Source: Polyangium sp. 6x1 (GTDB lineage: Bacteria; Myxococcota_A; Polyangia; Polyangiales; Polyangiaceae). Taken from it: DNA of 55,884 nt. Position 1 is the first letter of the stretch. Every line of letters starts with the position of its first letter. Both the position numbers and the translations under genes were made by a program. Shown here in pieces: positions 45,344 to 54,334 of this stretch. The notes below the pieces were generated by a model, which did no database searches, had not been told where the DNA came from, and was given only the letters and a program-made list of their open reading frames with translations. The DNA is taken from NCBI RefSeq assembly GCF_029946515.1, contig NZ_JARZHH010000071.1, forward strand, positions 1 through 55,884, read 5' to 3'.

Positions 45344-46585
45344 TCACGGGCAGACCGCGCTGCGCTCGCCGACGCCGTGGGCGATGAACTGGATCGGGTG
45401 GCCGCCGGTGAACGCGCCTGCCGGGAGCTCGTCCCAGGTGACGCCGTCCGTGCTGCGGAAAAACCGCTGCTTTTCGTACCATTGATCCCAGCCGCCATTG
45501 ACGGCGACGTACGTGCCTCCGTCGCTCCGGGCCACGGCGCCGACGATGGGCCCGGGGCTCGTCTCCGTGGTGCCGTCGTCGTTTTTCTTGCGCACCTCGG
45601 TCGGCGTCTTCGTCCACGCGGCGCCGTCCGTGCTCGTGAACCGCTGCGAGACGTAGTTCGCGTCGCGACCCCACGTGACGAACGCGTCGCCGGTCCAGAG
45701 GAGGCGCGCGTCGACCTCGCCGCCGATGTTCGATTCGGTCCAGGTGTCGCCGCCGTCGAGCGAGCGGCAAGCGACGCCCGTGCCGCCGAGGACGACGGTC
45801 GTGCCATTGCCATACGCGAAGCCGCCGGCCCATTGAATGTCGCCCGCGCACGCGGCCGGGAGCGTGGTCGGGCGCGCCCAGGTCGCGCCGTTGTCCTTGC
45901 TCACGTTGATGTCGTTTTCGCTGCCGCTGCCGAACGCGAGCAGGAAGCGGCCGCCGTCGTGCGGCGCGAAGCCGGTCCGGCGCACGTTCCACACCTCGGA
46001 GGTCACGTCGCCGCCCGGGGTCCACGCGCCGCCGAACGCGTCCGAGACCTGCGGCGGACGCTCGCCCGCGAGGAAGACGTCGTTGCCATACGCGAGCCCC
46101 GCGAACGTCTTGCCTTCGAGCACGTTCTCCCAGTCGACGCCGTTCGTGCTGCGGCGGATCGAGCCGGGTTTGCCCCAGCCGAACGTCGCCACGAAGAAAC
46201 CACCGCCGTAGGTGATGCCGCGGCCCGCGCCGGCGTGGTGATCACAATCGAAATCGGCGCTCGAGAAGCAGGGATACGCGTCGTCGTCGGAGCGGTTGCC
46301 GACCCAGGTCATGCCGTCGTCGCACGAGATGACCGTCCGCCCGACCATGCCCTGCGCGACGAAAATGGGCACGAGATCCGGATCGGCGATGCCGCCGCCC
46401 TGTCCCCCTTGACCGCCGCCGCCCTGTCCTCCGCCGCCCGGTCCGCCCTGTCCTCCCGCGCCGCCCTCGCCCGCGCTGCCGCCCGCGCCTCCCGCGACAT
46501 CGCCGCCACAAGCGACGAGCACGAGCGCCGCCGCGGCGAGCGCCGCCTTGCCGTATTTGCCCACGAACGCCGCCGAATCGAGCAT
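45344..46585 (-). CDS. BNR/sialidase-like propeller lipoprotein
   Basis: The product has 413 residues. The leader AALVLVACGG gives a good lipobox (LVAC). A Gly-rich linker (~30-65) follows. The rest holds repeated BNR/Asp-box-like motifs at blade turns: SCDDGMTWVG, STNGVDWENV, SKDNGATWAR, SLDGGDTWTES, STDGAAWTKT, STDGVTWDEL. These fit a six- or seven-bladed beta propeller. Catalytic sialidase residues are not evident, so I call it a binding or scaffold propeller rather than an enzyme. The ATG at 46585 has GGAGGA 8 nt upstream. It is divergent from the DUF1592 gene across a 240-bp gap. Confidence 0.83.
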   Translation of the reverse strand: MLDSAAFVGKYGKAALAAAALVLVACGGDVAGGAGGSAGEGGAGGQGGPGGGGQGGGGQGGQGGGIADPDLVPIFVAQGMVGRTVISCDDGMTWVGNRSDDDAYPCFSSADFDCDHHAGAGRGITYGGGFFVATFGWGKPGSIRRSTNGVDWENVLEGKTFAGLAYGNDVFLAGERPPQVSDAFGGAWTPGGDVTSEVWNVRRTGFAPHDGGRFLLAFGSGSENDINVSKDNGATWARPTTLPAACAGDIQWAGGFAYGNGTTVVLGGTGVACRSLDGGDTWTESNIGGEVDARLLWTGDAFVTWGRDANYVSQRFTSTDGAAWTKTPTEVRKKNDDGTTETSPGPIVGAVARSDGGTYVAVNGGWDQWYEKQRFFRSTDGVTWDELPAGAFTGGHPIQFIAHGVGERSAVCP

Positions 46586-46825
46586 GGTGAGAATCCTCCG
46601 CGCCAAAGGAGATCCGCGCAGCGCCGGCGCGTCAAGGGCCCTGTCTTTCGACGCGTCGTGACACGGCCTCTGGATCCAGTGGCAGAATACGATGCCAGCT
46701 TTGCGCGACGCGGCGCGGTTTTCGGCCGTTCGACGCTCTGGCGCGCGCTTGCCGATGCGGATACGTTGGGGCCCTCGTGCGCGGGGGAAAGCCTCGTGAC
46801 CGCTCTTGCCAGGAGGTCCTTTTCG

Positions 46826-48574
46826 ATGCTGCGAAGACGCTGGCCATGGCTTTTGGGACTCGGCGCCCTCACCGGCGCCTGCACGGGGCTCATTGGAGAG
46901 CCTCTCGACGGGAAGGACGGCTCGACGCCGACGTCCTTCGTATGTGACACGGACGCGGTGCCCGAGGCGCTGCCGCTGCGCCGGCTGAGCCACCTGCAAT
47001 ACCGCAATACGGTGTCGGATCTGGTGCGCTTCGCCGTGCCCGCCGCAGCCGAGGAGATCCTCGGCGGGGCCGCGCCGCTCTTCGCCCAGCTGCCGGACGA
47101 TCAGCGCGTCGGCCCGGACAAACATTACGCGGGCTTCACGCGCCTCGATCAAGCCCTGCAGCAGCAGCACGTGGACGGCGCCTACCGCGTCGCCGGCGAG
47201 ATCGGCAAGGCGCTCACGGCCTCACCGTCGCGGCTCGCGGAGCTCGCGGGCGCCTGCGCCACGGACGCCGACGCGGCGAATGACGACGCCTGTCTCGACG
47301 ACATGATCCGCCGCTTCGGCGAGCGCGCCCTGCGCAGGCCCGTGACGGACGAAGACGTCGCGTTTTATCGAGGCCCGGCAGGCGCTTCGCCGTTCGACGC
47401 GGCCGACTACGCCGACGTCGTCGCGCTGCTCCTGAATGCGCCGCACATGATGTATTTCGTCGAGCACGGAAAGGAGGGCAGCGAGTCCACGGCGCCGCTC
47501 GAGGCCTACGAGCTCGCCTCGCGGCTGTCGTACCATTTCTGGCAGACGCTGCCCGACGAGCCGCTCTTCGCGGCGGCGCGGAGCGGCGCGCTGCTCACCG
47601 AGGCGGGCTACGAGGCCGAGGTCGAGCGGATCTGGAGCGATCCGCGCACGCGCGTGGCCATGGGCGAGCTCTTCGGGCAATGGCTCGACAACACCACGCT
47701 GGAGGAGCTCGACGCCCGCGTGGGCACGCCGCTCTTCGACGCGTTCACGGCCGGGTATACGCCGGGGCCCGACCTCCGCGAGCACATGCTCGCCGAGGTC
47801 ACGGACGCGGCGCTGCATTACACGTTCGAGGAGCCGGGCACGTTCCGCGATCTGCTCACGAGCCGCAAATCGTTCGCCCGCACCGAGGACCTCGCAAGCC
47901 TGTATCACGTGCCGGTATGGTCGGGCAGCGGCGAGCCGCCGGAGTTCACCGAGCCGGAGCGCGCCGGGCTCTTGACCCGCGCGGCCTTCCTGGCGACGGG
48001 CTCGGCGAACACGCGCCCCATCATGAAGGGCGTATTCCTTCGCAAAGCGCTGCTCTGCGACGAGATCCCGCCGCCGCCGCCGAACGCCGCAGCGAACCCG
48101 CCGCAGCTCAGCGAGAGCCTGTCCACGCGACAGGTCGTCGAGGAGCTGACGGGGCAAGGCGCGTGCGCCGGTTGCCACAAGGTCGTCATCAATCCGCTCG
48201 GCTTCGCCACCGAGAATTTCGATTCGCTCGGCCGCGTCCGCGCCGCGCAGGCGCTCTTCGATCCCGCCACGGGCGAAGTCGTGGGGACGGCCAGCGTGGA
48301 CACGGAGGTCGTGCCGCGCGTGGAGAGCGGCGACGAGACGGTCGCGAAGAACGCCGAGGAGCTCACGAACCTCATCGCCGCGAGCCCCAAGCCCTATGCA
48401 TGTTTCGCCCGGCAATACTTCCGGTTCACCTTCGGCCGGCTGGAGGACCTCGATCGCGACGCCTGCGCGCTGTCCGACGTGAAGCTCGCCCTCGACGAGG
48501 GCAAGCCCATGGCGGACGTCCTCCGATCCATCGCGCGGAGCCAGGCGTTCCGCATGCGCTCGTTCGTCGATTGA
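46826..48574 (+). CDS. DUF1592/DUF1588/DUF1585 cytochrome-like secreted protein
   Basis: The product has 582 residues. The leader (PWLLGLGALTGACTG) is of Sec or lipoprotein type. Domain order follows the family: an N-terminal DUF1587-like part (LRRLSHLQYRNTVSDL), DUF1592 (ALRRPVTDEDVAFY...DVVALLLNAPHMMYFVE...ELASRLSYHFWQTLPD), DUF1588 (HVPVWSGSG...RAGLLTRAAFLATGS...KGVFLRKALLCDEIPPPPPN), a c-type haem motif CAGCH (Cys447-His451), and DUF1585 at the end. AGGAGG precedes the ATG at 46826. Family members are exported and occur as a pair with DUF1552, as here. The reaction is unknown; a redox role is implied by the haem motif. Confidence 0.92.
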   Translation: MLRRRWPWLLGLGALTGACTGLIGEPLDGKDGSTPTSFVCDTDAVPEALPLRRLSHLQYRNTVSDLVRFAVPAAAEEILGGAAPLFAQLPDDQRVGPDKHYAGFTRLDQALQQQHVDGAYRVAGEIGKALTASPSRLAELAGACATDADAANDDACLDDMIRRFGERALRRPVTDEDVAFYRGPAGASPFDAADYADVVALLLNAPHMMYFVEHGKEGSESTAPLEAYELASRLSYHFWQTLPDEPLFAAARSGALLTEAGYEAEVERIWSDPRTRVAMGELFGQWLDNTTLEELDARVGTPLFDAFTAGYTPGPDLREHMLAEVTDAALHYTFEEPGTFRDLLTSRKSFARTEDLASLYHVPVWSGSGEPPEFTEPERAGLLTRAAFLATGSANTRPIMKGVFLRKALLCDEIPPPPPNAAANPPQLSESLSTRQVVEELTGQGACAGCHKVVINPLGFATENFDSLGRVRAAQALFDPATGEVVGTASVDTEVVPRVESGDETVAKNAEELTNLIAASPKPYACFARQYFRFTFGRLEDLDRDACALSDVKLALDEGKPMADVLRSIARSQAFRMRSFVD

Positions 48575-48611
48575 TGGTGCGGGAACAACGGCCCGGTAAC
48601 TGGAGAATGAC

Positions 48612-50144
48612 ATGAAGAAGCTCAACCGACGCATGTGGCTCCGAGGCGCGGCGGGGTTCACGCTGGCGATCCCGTTCCTCCCCTCCCTGTTCGGCAAGGA
48701 CGAGGCGCTCGCCGCCGGCGGACCGAAGCGCTTCGTCGCGCTCGCGACGCAACACGGCGGCGTCTGGCAGCCGCGAATGTACCCGAACGACGCGACGCTC
48801 ACGCAATCGACGATGTACGCAGGGCACGACGTCCGGCGCGGCGCACTCGCGCTCGAAGCCGGCAATGGCGTGGCCTCGCTCTCCCCGGTCCTCTCGGGGG
48901 ATTCCGCGAAGCTCACGAGCGCGCTCGTGCAAAAGATGAACGTGCTGCGCGGGCTCGACGTCACGTTTTACCTGGCGCACCACCGCGGCGGCCACCTCGG
49001 CAATTACGCGGACAACGACGGCAACGGCGCCGACGGACAGACAGTCCAGGAGAAGAAGCGGCAGACGATCGATCAGGTCCTCGCCTGGTCGAGCAAGTTC
49101 TACCCGGATCTCGGCTCGATCCGCGAGCGATCGATCGTGATCGGCAGCGGCGGGATGTCGCACGGATGGTCGAACCCCGGCAACCAGACCGGCGACATCC
49201 AGACGATCACGCCGGAGAACGACTCGCTCGCGCTTTTCAACAAGATCTTCGTGCCCCCGCAGGATCCCGGCCAGACGCGCCCGCCGATCGTGGACCGCGT
49301 GCTCGCAGACTACAAGCGCCTGCGGGACGGCAGCCGCCGCCTGTCCTCGAAGGACAAACAAAGGCTCGACGACCACATGGATCGCGTGAACGAGCTCGAG
49401 CGCAAGCTCAACGTGAGCGCGTCATGCGGCGACATCCAGGTGCCCCCGAGCTCGTCGATCGACGAGTGGGCCTCCTCCTCGTTCTCGGTCGACCCCGAGG
49501 CGCAGAAGCGATTCTGGCAGCTCATGAACGACGTCATCGTGGCCGCATTCGCCTGCGACACGTGCCGCCTCGTGACGATGAACGTGGGCGACCATTTCTC
49601 GAATTACGTCGGCGACTGGCACCAGGACGTGGCACACCAGGCAAACGTGAGCGCCGAGCGGCACGAGTATAACTTCGACGGGCACCGGCGTTTCTTCGAG
49701 GACGTCTACCTCGATCTCGTCTCGAAGCTCGACGCCTTGCAAGACGCGAGCGGCGGCTCGGTGCTCGACCATTCGCTCGTGCAATGGACGCAGGAGTCGG
49801 GCTGCGTCACGCACGATCCCATCGAGATGTGCGTGGTCACGGCCGGCGCCGCCGACGGGTTCCTCTCGACAGGCAACTATTGCGATTATCGCAACCTGCA
49901 AAAACCGGCAGCCAAGGCGGACGGGACGAACCTCGTCGACTCGCACGTGGGCCTGGTCTACAACCAGTGGCTCGGGAACGTGCTACAGTCGATGGGCCTC
50001 GCGCCCGCCGACTACGAGACGGACGGGTACGGCGGCTACGGCCTCGTGCAGCTGTCGACCGAGGGCTGGTACGGCGGCTACGACAAGTACACGAGCGCCG
50101 AGCTCGGCGTGATGAGCGAGATTCTCCCCTTCCTGAAGGCATGA
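48612..50144 (+). CDS. DUF1552 protein with Tat signal
   Basis: The product has 510 residues. The start MKKLNRRMWLRGAAGFTLAIPFLPSL is a twin-arginine signal (RRMWLRG), so the protein folds in the cytoplasm, perhaps with a cofactor, and is exported. The body matches DUF1552 (FVALATQHGGVWQPRMYPND, TLNVLRGLDVTFYLAHHRGGHLGN-like core, SIDEWASSSFSVDPEAQKRF, late His-rich HVGLVYNQWLGNVLQSMG). It follows the DUF1592 gene by 37 bp with GGAG 7 nt before its ATG, and overlaps the YkgJ-like gene by 4 nt (ATGA). The gene order DUF1592-DUF1552 is conserved in myxobacteria and planctomycetes; the function is not established. Confidence 0.92.
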   Translation: MKKLNRRMWLRGAAGFTLAIPFLPSLFGKDEALAAGGPKRFVALATQHGGVWQPRMYPNDATLTQSTMYAGHDVRRGALALEAGNGVASLSPVLSGDSAKLTSALVQKMNVLRGLDVTFYLAHHRGGHLGNYADNDGNGADGQTVQEKKRQTIDQVLAWSSKFYPDLGSIRERSIVIGSGGMSHGWSNPGNQTGDIQTITPENDSLALFNKIFVPPQDPGQTRPPIVDRVLADYKRLRDGSRRLSSKDKQRLDDHMDRVNELERKLNVSASCGDIQVPPSSSIDEWASSSFSVDPEAQKRFWQLMNDVIVAAFACDTCRLVTMNVGDHFSNYVGDWHQDVAHQANVSAERHEYNFDGHRRFFEDVYLDLVSKLDALQDASGGSVLDHSLVQWTQESGCVTHDPIEMCVVTAGAADGFLSTGNYCDYRNLQKPAAKADGTNLVDSHVGLVYNQWLGNVLQSMGLAPADYETDGYGGYGLVQLSTEGWYGGYDKYTSAELGVMSEILPFLKA

Positions 50145-50533
50145 ACGAAAAGACGCACCTCCCGCTCGATCCAGATCTCGCCACCGAGCGGGAGGCGCCC
50201 GTCGATCCCGAGACAGGCGAGCCACTCGATTGCACACGCTGCGGAGCCTGCTGCGAAGCAGGGCCAGGGAACATCCCCCTCACAGAGGACGACCTCGTCC
50301 TCTGGCGTCGAGCAGGCCGGCACGACCTCGCCGAGCGCGTAGACGAGGGCCATTTCGGCATGATGGCATTCCCCACGACGCACGAGGGCGCCTGCATCTA
50401 CCTCACGCGCCCCGAAGGCCAGAGCATCTGCTCAATTTACGAAGGCCGCGCGAGCACATGCCGCGAGTTCCAGGCAGGATCATGGCAATGCCTCGAGTTC
50501 CGGCGAGACGCTCGGAAGAAGGGGCGGCTTTAG
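50141..50533 (+). CDS. YkgJ-family cysteine-cluster protein
   Basis: The product has 130 residues. A Cys cluster CTRCGACCEAGPGNIPLTEDDL near residue 28 and later Cys in ACIYL, SICSIYEGR, STCREF and QCLEF match the YkgJ family, thought to bind a metal (Zn or Fe-S). The protein is cytoplasmic. The ATG overlaps the DUF1552 stop (ATGA), so it is the third gene of that operon. A role in maturing or loading metal into the exported partners is a reasonable guess, not shown. Repeat copy B starts 13 nt after its stop. Confidence 0.88.
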   Translation: MNEKTHLPLDPDLATEREAPVDPETGEPLDCTRCGACCEAGPGNIPLTEDDLVLWRRAGRHDLAERVDEGHFGMMAFPTTHEGACIYLTRPEGQSICSIYEGRASTCREFQAGSWQCLEFRRDARKKGRL

Positions 50534-50546
50534 GTCTCATCGGGAT

Positions 50547-50955
50547 GCGCCGCGCCGGGGCGCTGCCCCGGGCCCCGCGGGGGCTATCCGCCCCTCGACC
50601 CGGACCAGGGCCAGCCCTGGACCTTTCGTGGAAGAACTGCGCTGCGCGCAGTTCTTCCAACAGGCCGGTGGTACCGTGTCGCCGCCTGAACCGTCAGCGC
50701 TGCTGTCTTGGTTGGCAGGGTCGCCTCTGGTCTTGACCTGGCCTGTTCGATGAACTGCGCGGAGCGCAGTTCATCGACCCCGAGTCCAGCGCTTGCGCTG
50801 GTCCAGGTCCAGGAGCGGACAGCTCCTGGTGGGGCCTGGGGCAAAGCCCCAGCGAGGCGCATGCCATGACGGGACAAGGCTCTTGCCTTGCGCTCCCCGC
50901 CGGGGCTACGGTCGTTCCTGCGCGCGACGTGAGCGAGCGCCTTACCAGGAACGCG
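50547..50955 (+). repeat. Hairpin-rich 3'-end repeat element, copy B (complete)
   Basis: About 410 bp filled almost end to end with hairpins: 50555-50571, 50573-50582, 50605-50620, 50630-50658 (13 bp, 3-nt loop), 50747-50777 (14 bp, 3-nt loop), 50786-50801, 50809-50829, 50836-50852, 50875-50890 and 50913-50953. Copy C matches it in order and in the conserved linker (50659-50746), which holds CAGGCCGGTGGTA and GCAGGGTCGC. Differences between B and C fall in loops or as paired changes in stems. No protein frame is convincing. The element lies between the YkgJ-like and DUF2169 genes. Confidence 0.9.
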
Positions 50956-50959
50956 GGTA

Positions 50960-53900
50960 GTGCCCACCACGTCCCCCTTCCCGATCCCCGTTTCTGCCCT
51001 CAAGCCTGTCGCTTGTGGCTCGACGCTCTGGCGGAGCGGCGGTGTCCTGCGCGCCACGATCTTCCTCAAGCTTACCGTCTCGCTCACGCATGAGCGCACG
51101 GCCTGGCCGACCACGGCCCTCGATCTCGTCCGCGAGGAGAAGAACCGCGACAAGAGCCCGGCGGCGAGCGTCGTCGAGGCCGCCGAGACCGCGCCGTATC
51201 TGCCGTCGGCGGGGGTCCTCCTCTCCGGTCATGCTTACGCCCCTGGTGGGCGGCCTGTCCCTGCGCTTTCCGCGCGCCTTGCGATCTTCCGGGAGCGCGG
51301 CCTGCTCGACAAGACCATTCATGTCTTCGGGGACCGCGCCGCGAATGCGCCTCAGGTGCCTCGGCCCTTCGACCGTATGCCGCTCATCTACGAGCGCGCC
51401 GGGCTGACCGACGACAACCCCGTCGGCGTGCCGCCGAGCGCGCCTGCGCTGCCGAACCTCGTGGATCCCCGGGGCCCGACGCGCGCCGCGGGCTTTGGTC
51501 CCTACGGGCGGTACTGGCCGCATCGAAGGCGTTTGCTCGGGAATGTCGACCGGAAGCGGCTCGACGGCGTCGTTGCCGACATCCCCGACGGCTTCGACTT
51601 CCGCTGGTTCAACCCGGCGCCGCCGGACCAGCAGATCGAGTTCCTCCGCGGGGAGGAGTGGATCGTCCTCGACGGCATGCACCCGAGCCTGCCGCGCGTG
51701 CAGTCGCGGCTGCCGCTCGTCCGCGCCAAGGCGTGTACGTTCCTCGTGGGGCCGGGCGGGCCGGGGCAGGGGCGCGTGATCGACCTCGCTGCCGATCTCC
51801 TGGTCATCGACGCTGACCGGCTCGTCGCGTCCATCGTCTTCCGGGGCAACTTCGCGTTCGACCGGCTGGAGACGGTGCCGCAGCTCCGCGCCTTTGCGGA
51901 CGTGGAGCTGCCGGGCAACCCCATTCGCTGGCCCGACCCGGCCGAGGTGATGCGCGCGCCTGCGCCCGCGCCGGTCGTGGTCACCGCGCCGGCGCAGGCT
52001 CCCTCGGCGGACATCTTCACGACGCTCCCGGTTCGGGAGGAGAAATCGACGTCGAAGGCGGTGCTTCCGTTCCAGCCGCGGCCTCCCGGCGCGCCGACGG
52101 TGCTCCCGGCGAACACGCCGCCGCTGCCGCCGCGCCCGCGCGTCGACCTCGGCGACGACGATCCGCTGATGCGCACGCACGCCATCGATCCGGACGAGCC
52201 GCCTTCGCGTCCGGCGATGCCTTTCATGAACGCGTCGCCGGGCGCCGCTGCGCAGGCCCGCGCCGCGCTGGGCGTGCCGCCGGCGCCGGCGCCGCCGCCG
52301 AGGCCGTTCCGTCGGGATGACGACGACGACGCGACGCGGGCGATCGACCTGGCGGAGCTCGAAGCGAAGCGGGCGGCGGCGACGCCGTTCGAGAAGGGTG
52401 GGGCTGGGGACCGGGCGCCGGGGAGCGTGCGTCTGCAGCCTCCGCCGGCCGTGCCGGGGCCACCGCCGATGGTGCAAGCGCCGCCGTTGCGGGTGCCGAC
52501 GCCTTCGGCAGGTATGCCAGCGCCGCCTGCGGTCGTGCCAGCGCCGCCTGCGGTTGTGCCGGCACCGCCTGCGGTCGTGTCTGCACCGCTTGCGGTCCTG
52601 TCGGCGCCGCCCGCGGTTGTGCCGGCACCGCCTGCGGTCGTGTCTGCACCGCTTGCGGTCCTGTCGGCGCCGCCTGCGGTCGTGCCGGCACCGCCTGCGG
52701 TCGTGTCTGCGCCGCCTGCGGTCGTGCCGACGCCGCCTGCGGTCGTGTCTGCACCGCTTGCGGTCCTGTCGGCGCCGCCCGCGGTTGTGCCGGCACCGCC
52801 TGCGGTCGTATCTGCACCGCCTGCGGTCGTGTCTGCGCCGCCTGCGGTCGTGTCTGCACCGCCTGCGGTCGTGTCTGCGCCGCCTGCGGTCGTGTCTGCG
52901 CCGCCTGCAGTCGTGTCTGCGCCGCCTGAAGGCGCCTCCGCGCCCCTTGCTCCCCCGGCTCCCGAGGAGACGGGCGTCCGCGCCACCGTGCTCGCGCGCC
53001 TCCGCGCCGGCGAGCGCAATCCGCTCCACGGCCTCACCGTCGCCGGCGCCGACCTCTCGAACCTCGATCTCAAAGGCGCGAACCTCTCCGGGCACGACCT
53101 CGGCGGCGCCAAGCTCTCCGGCGCGAACCTCGAAGGCGCTCGCCTCTCCGGGACGCGCCTCGTCGACGCCGACCTCGAAGGCGCCGTCCTGCGCGACGCC
53201 GACCTCAAGGCCGCCGACCTCTCCCGCGCTCACCTCGAAAAAGCTCGCTTCGACGGCGCCTCCATCGAGCAAGCCATCTTCACCTCCGCCCGCGGCAGCG
53301 GCGCGAGCTTCGACGGATGTCGCGGCCGCACACCCGTCTTCGCCCGCGGCACCTGGGACGGCGCGAGCTTCCGCGCCCTCGACGCGCTCGGCGCCGATTT
53401 CACCGGCGCCTCGCTCGAAGCCGCCGTCTTCGAACGCGCCGTGCTGCCCGAGGTCAAGCTCGTCGACGCCCGCGGCAAAGGCGCGAGCTTCCGCGGCGCC
53501 CGCCTCGACCAGGCCCACGCCGAGGGCGCCGCCCTCACGGACACGAACTTCCACGAGATCGACGCCAAAGGCTCCACCTGGGAGAACGCCGGGCTCGCCG
53601 GCTCATCGTTCGAGTCCGCCCGCCTCGACAACGCCGTCCTCACGCGCGCGACGTGCGAGGGCGCGACGTTTTCGCGGGCGAACCTGAAGGGCGCAAACCT
53701 CGGCCGCGTCCAGGCCGACCGCGCGAACCTCGACGGCGCGAACCTCGACGGCGCGGACCTGCGCCAGGCCCGCATGCACGAGGCCCGGTTCGAGGGCGCG
53801 AACCTGCAGAACGTGATCGCCGGCCGCGCCGATCTCTCGCGCTCGCACTTCACGTCGGCCGACCTCACGAACGGGAATTTCCGCGCGGCGCTCTTCGCCG

Positions 53901-54037
53901 GGTCGAACCTCGCGAAGGCCAAGCTCGACGGCGCAGACCTGCGTGACGCGGATCTCCGTCGTTGCACGCTGAGCGGCGCATCGCGGAGCGGCACGAAGCT
54001 GATGGGCGCCAACATCCGCGACGCCGTCGATGAATGA
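50960..54037 (+). CDS. DUF2169 - Pro/Ala heptad linker - pentapeptide-repeat protein
   Basis: The protein has 1025 residues from a GTG start. Residues ~1-330 are a DUF2169 domain (LWRSGGVLRATIFLKLTVSLTH..., GPYGRYWPHRRRLLG, FNPAPPDQQIEFLRGEEWIVLDGMHP). Next comes a disordered linker with about 19 heptads of the type SAPPAVV (residues ~520-652). Residues ~665-1020 are pentapeptide repeats (LDLKGANLSGHDLGGAKLSGANLEGARLSG and on), expected to form a right-handed quadrilateral beta helix. DUF2169 proteins are linked to type VI secretion effectors as adaptors or chaperones in other bacteria, and fusion to pentapeptide repeats is known. No other type VI gene is in this window. The AGGA of its ribosome site lies in the 3' arm of the last hairpin of repeat copy B. 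Confidence 0.9.
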   Translation: MPTTSPFPIPVSALKPVACGSTLWRSGGVLRATIFLKLTVSLTHERTAWPTTALDLVREEKNRDKSPAASVVEAAETAPYLPSAGVLLSGHAYAPGGRPVPALSARLAIFRERGLLDKTIHVFGDRAANAPQVPRPFDRMPLIYERAGLTDDNPVGVPPSAPALPNLVDPRGPTRAAGFGPYGRYWPHRRRLLGNVDRKRLDGVVADIPDGFDFRWFNPAPPDQQIEFLRGEEWIVLDGMHPSLPRVQSRLPLVRAKACTFLVGPGGPGQGRVIDLAADLLVIDADRLVASIVFRGNFAFDRLETVPQLRAFADVELPGNPIRWPDPAEVMRAPAPAPVVVTAPAQAPSADIFTTLPVREEKSTSKAVLPFQPRPPGAPTVLPANTPPLPPRPRVDLGDDDPLMRTHAIDPDEPPSRPAMPFMNASPGAAAQARAALGVPPAPAPPPRPFRRDDDDDATRAIDLAELEAKRAAATPFEKGGAGDRAPGSVRLQPPPAVPGPPPMVQAPPLRVPTPSAGMPAPPAVVPAPPAVVPAPPAVVSAPLAVLSAPPAVVPAPPAVVSAPLAVLSAPPAVVPAPPAVVSAPPAVVPTPPAVVSAPLAVLSAPPAVVPAPPAVVSAPPAVVSAPPAVVSAPPAVVSAPPAVVSAPPAVVSAPPEGASAPLAPPAPEETGVRATVLARLRAGERNPLHGLTVAGADLSNLDLKGANLSGHDLGGAKLSGANLEGARLSGTRLVDADLEGAVLRDADLKAADLSRAHLEKARFDGASIEQAIFTSARGSGASFDGCRGRTPVFARGTWDGASFRALDALGADFTGASLEAAVFERAVLPEVKLVDARGKGASFRGARLDQAHAEGAALTDTNFHEIDAKGSTWENAGLAGSSFESARLDNAVLTRATCEGATFSRANLKGANLGRVQADRANLDGANLDGADLRQARMHEARFEGANLQNVIAGRADLSRSHFTSADLTNGNFRAALFAGSNLAKAKLDGADLRDADLRRCTLSGASRSGTKLMGANIRDAVDE
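52517..52915 (+). repeat. 21-bp coding tandem repeat (Pro/Ala heptads)
   Basis: About 19 units of 21 bp code for APPAVV-type heptads within the DUF2169 protein. Three variants alternate (PAPPAVV, SAPPAVV, SAPLAVL), and blocks of variants are themselves repeated, a sign of slippage or unequal crossing-over. Confidence 0.9.
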
Positions 54038-54047
54038 GCGCGCCCCG

Positions 54048-54285
54048 GGGTCGCCTTCGGCGCCCTGCGCCCCGGATCCTTTCAACACTCGGGGCTTCGG
54101 GTCGCCTTCGGCGCCCTGCGCCCCGAATCCTTTCAACACTCGGGGCTTCGGGTCGCCTTCGGCGCCCTGCGCCCCGAATCCTTTCAACACTCGGGGCTTC
54201 GGGTCGCCTTCGGCGCCCTGCGCCCCGAATCCTTTCAACACTCGGGGCTTCGGGTCGCCTTCGGCGCCCTGCGCCCCGAACCCCG
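54048..54285 (+). repeat. 51-bp tandem hairpin repeat
   Basis: Four full units start at 54048, 54099, 54150 and 54201, with a partial fifth at 54252. Each unit contains CGCC-TTC-GGCG and can pair CCCCGA with TCGGGG around a 13-nt loop. The array starts 11 nt after the DUF2169 stop. Because 51 is a multiple of three, several frames stay open across it, so open frames here carry little weight. Confidence 0.93.
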
Positions 54286-54334
54286 CTGCCGAGGATTCGC
54301 CCACGGAGCGCAAATCCAGGTACAGTGCTCGCCC

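Noticed and set aside
45344-46585. Active sialidase
   Set aside because: Asp-box-like blade turns are present but the arginine triad and other catalytic residues are not evident.
46735-46755. Sigma-54 promoter (TGGC...TTGC) before the DUF1592 gene
   Set aside because: The GG to GC spacing is 9 nt rather than the required 10.
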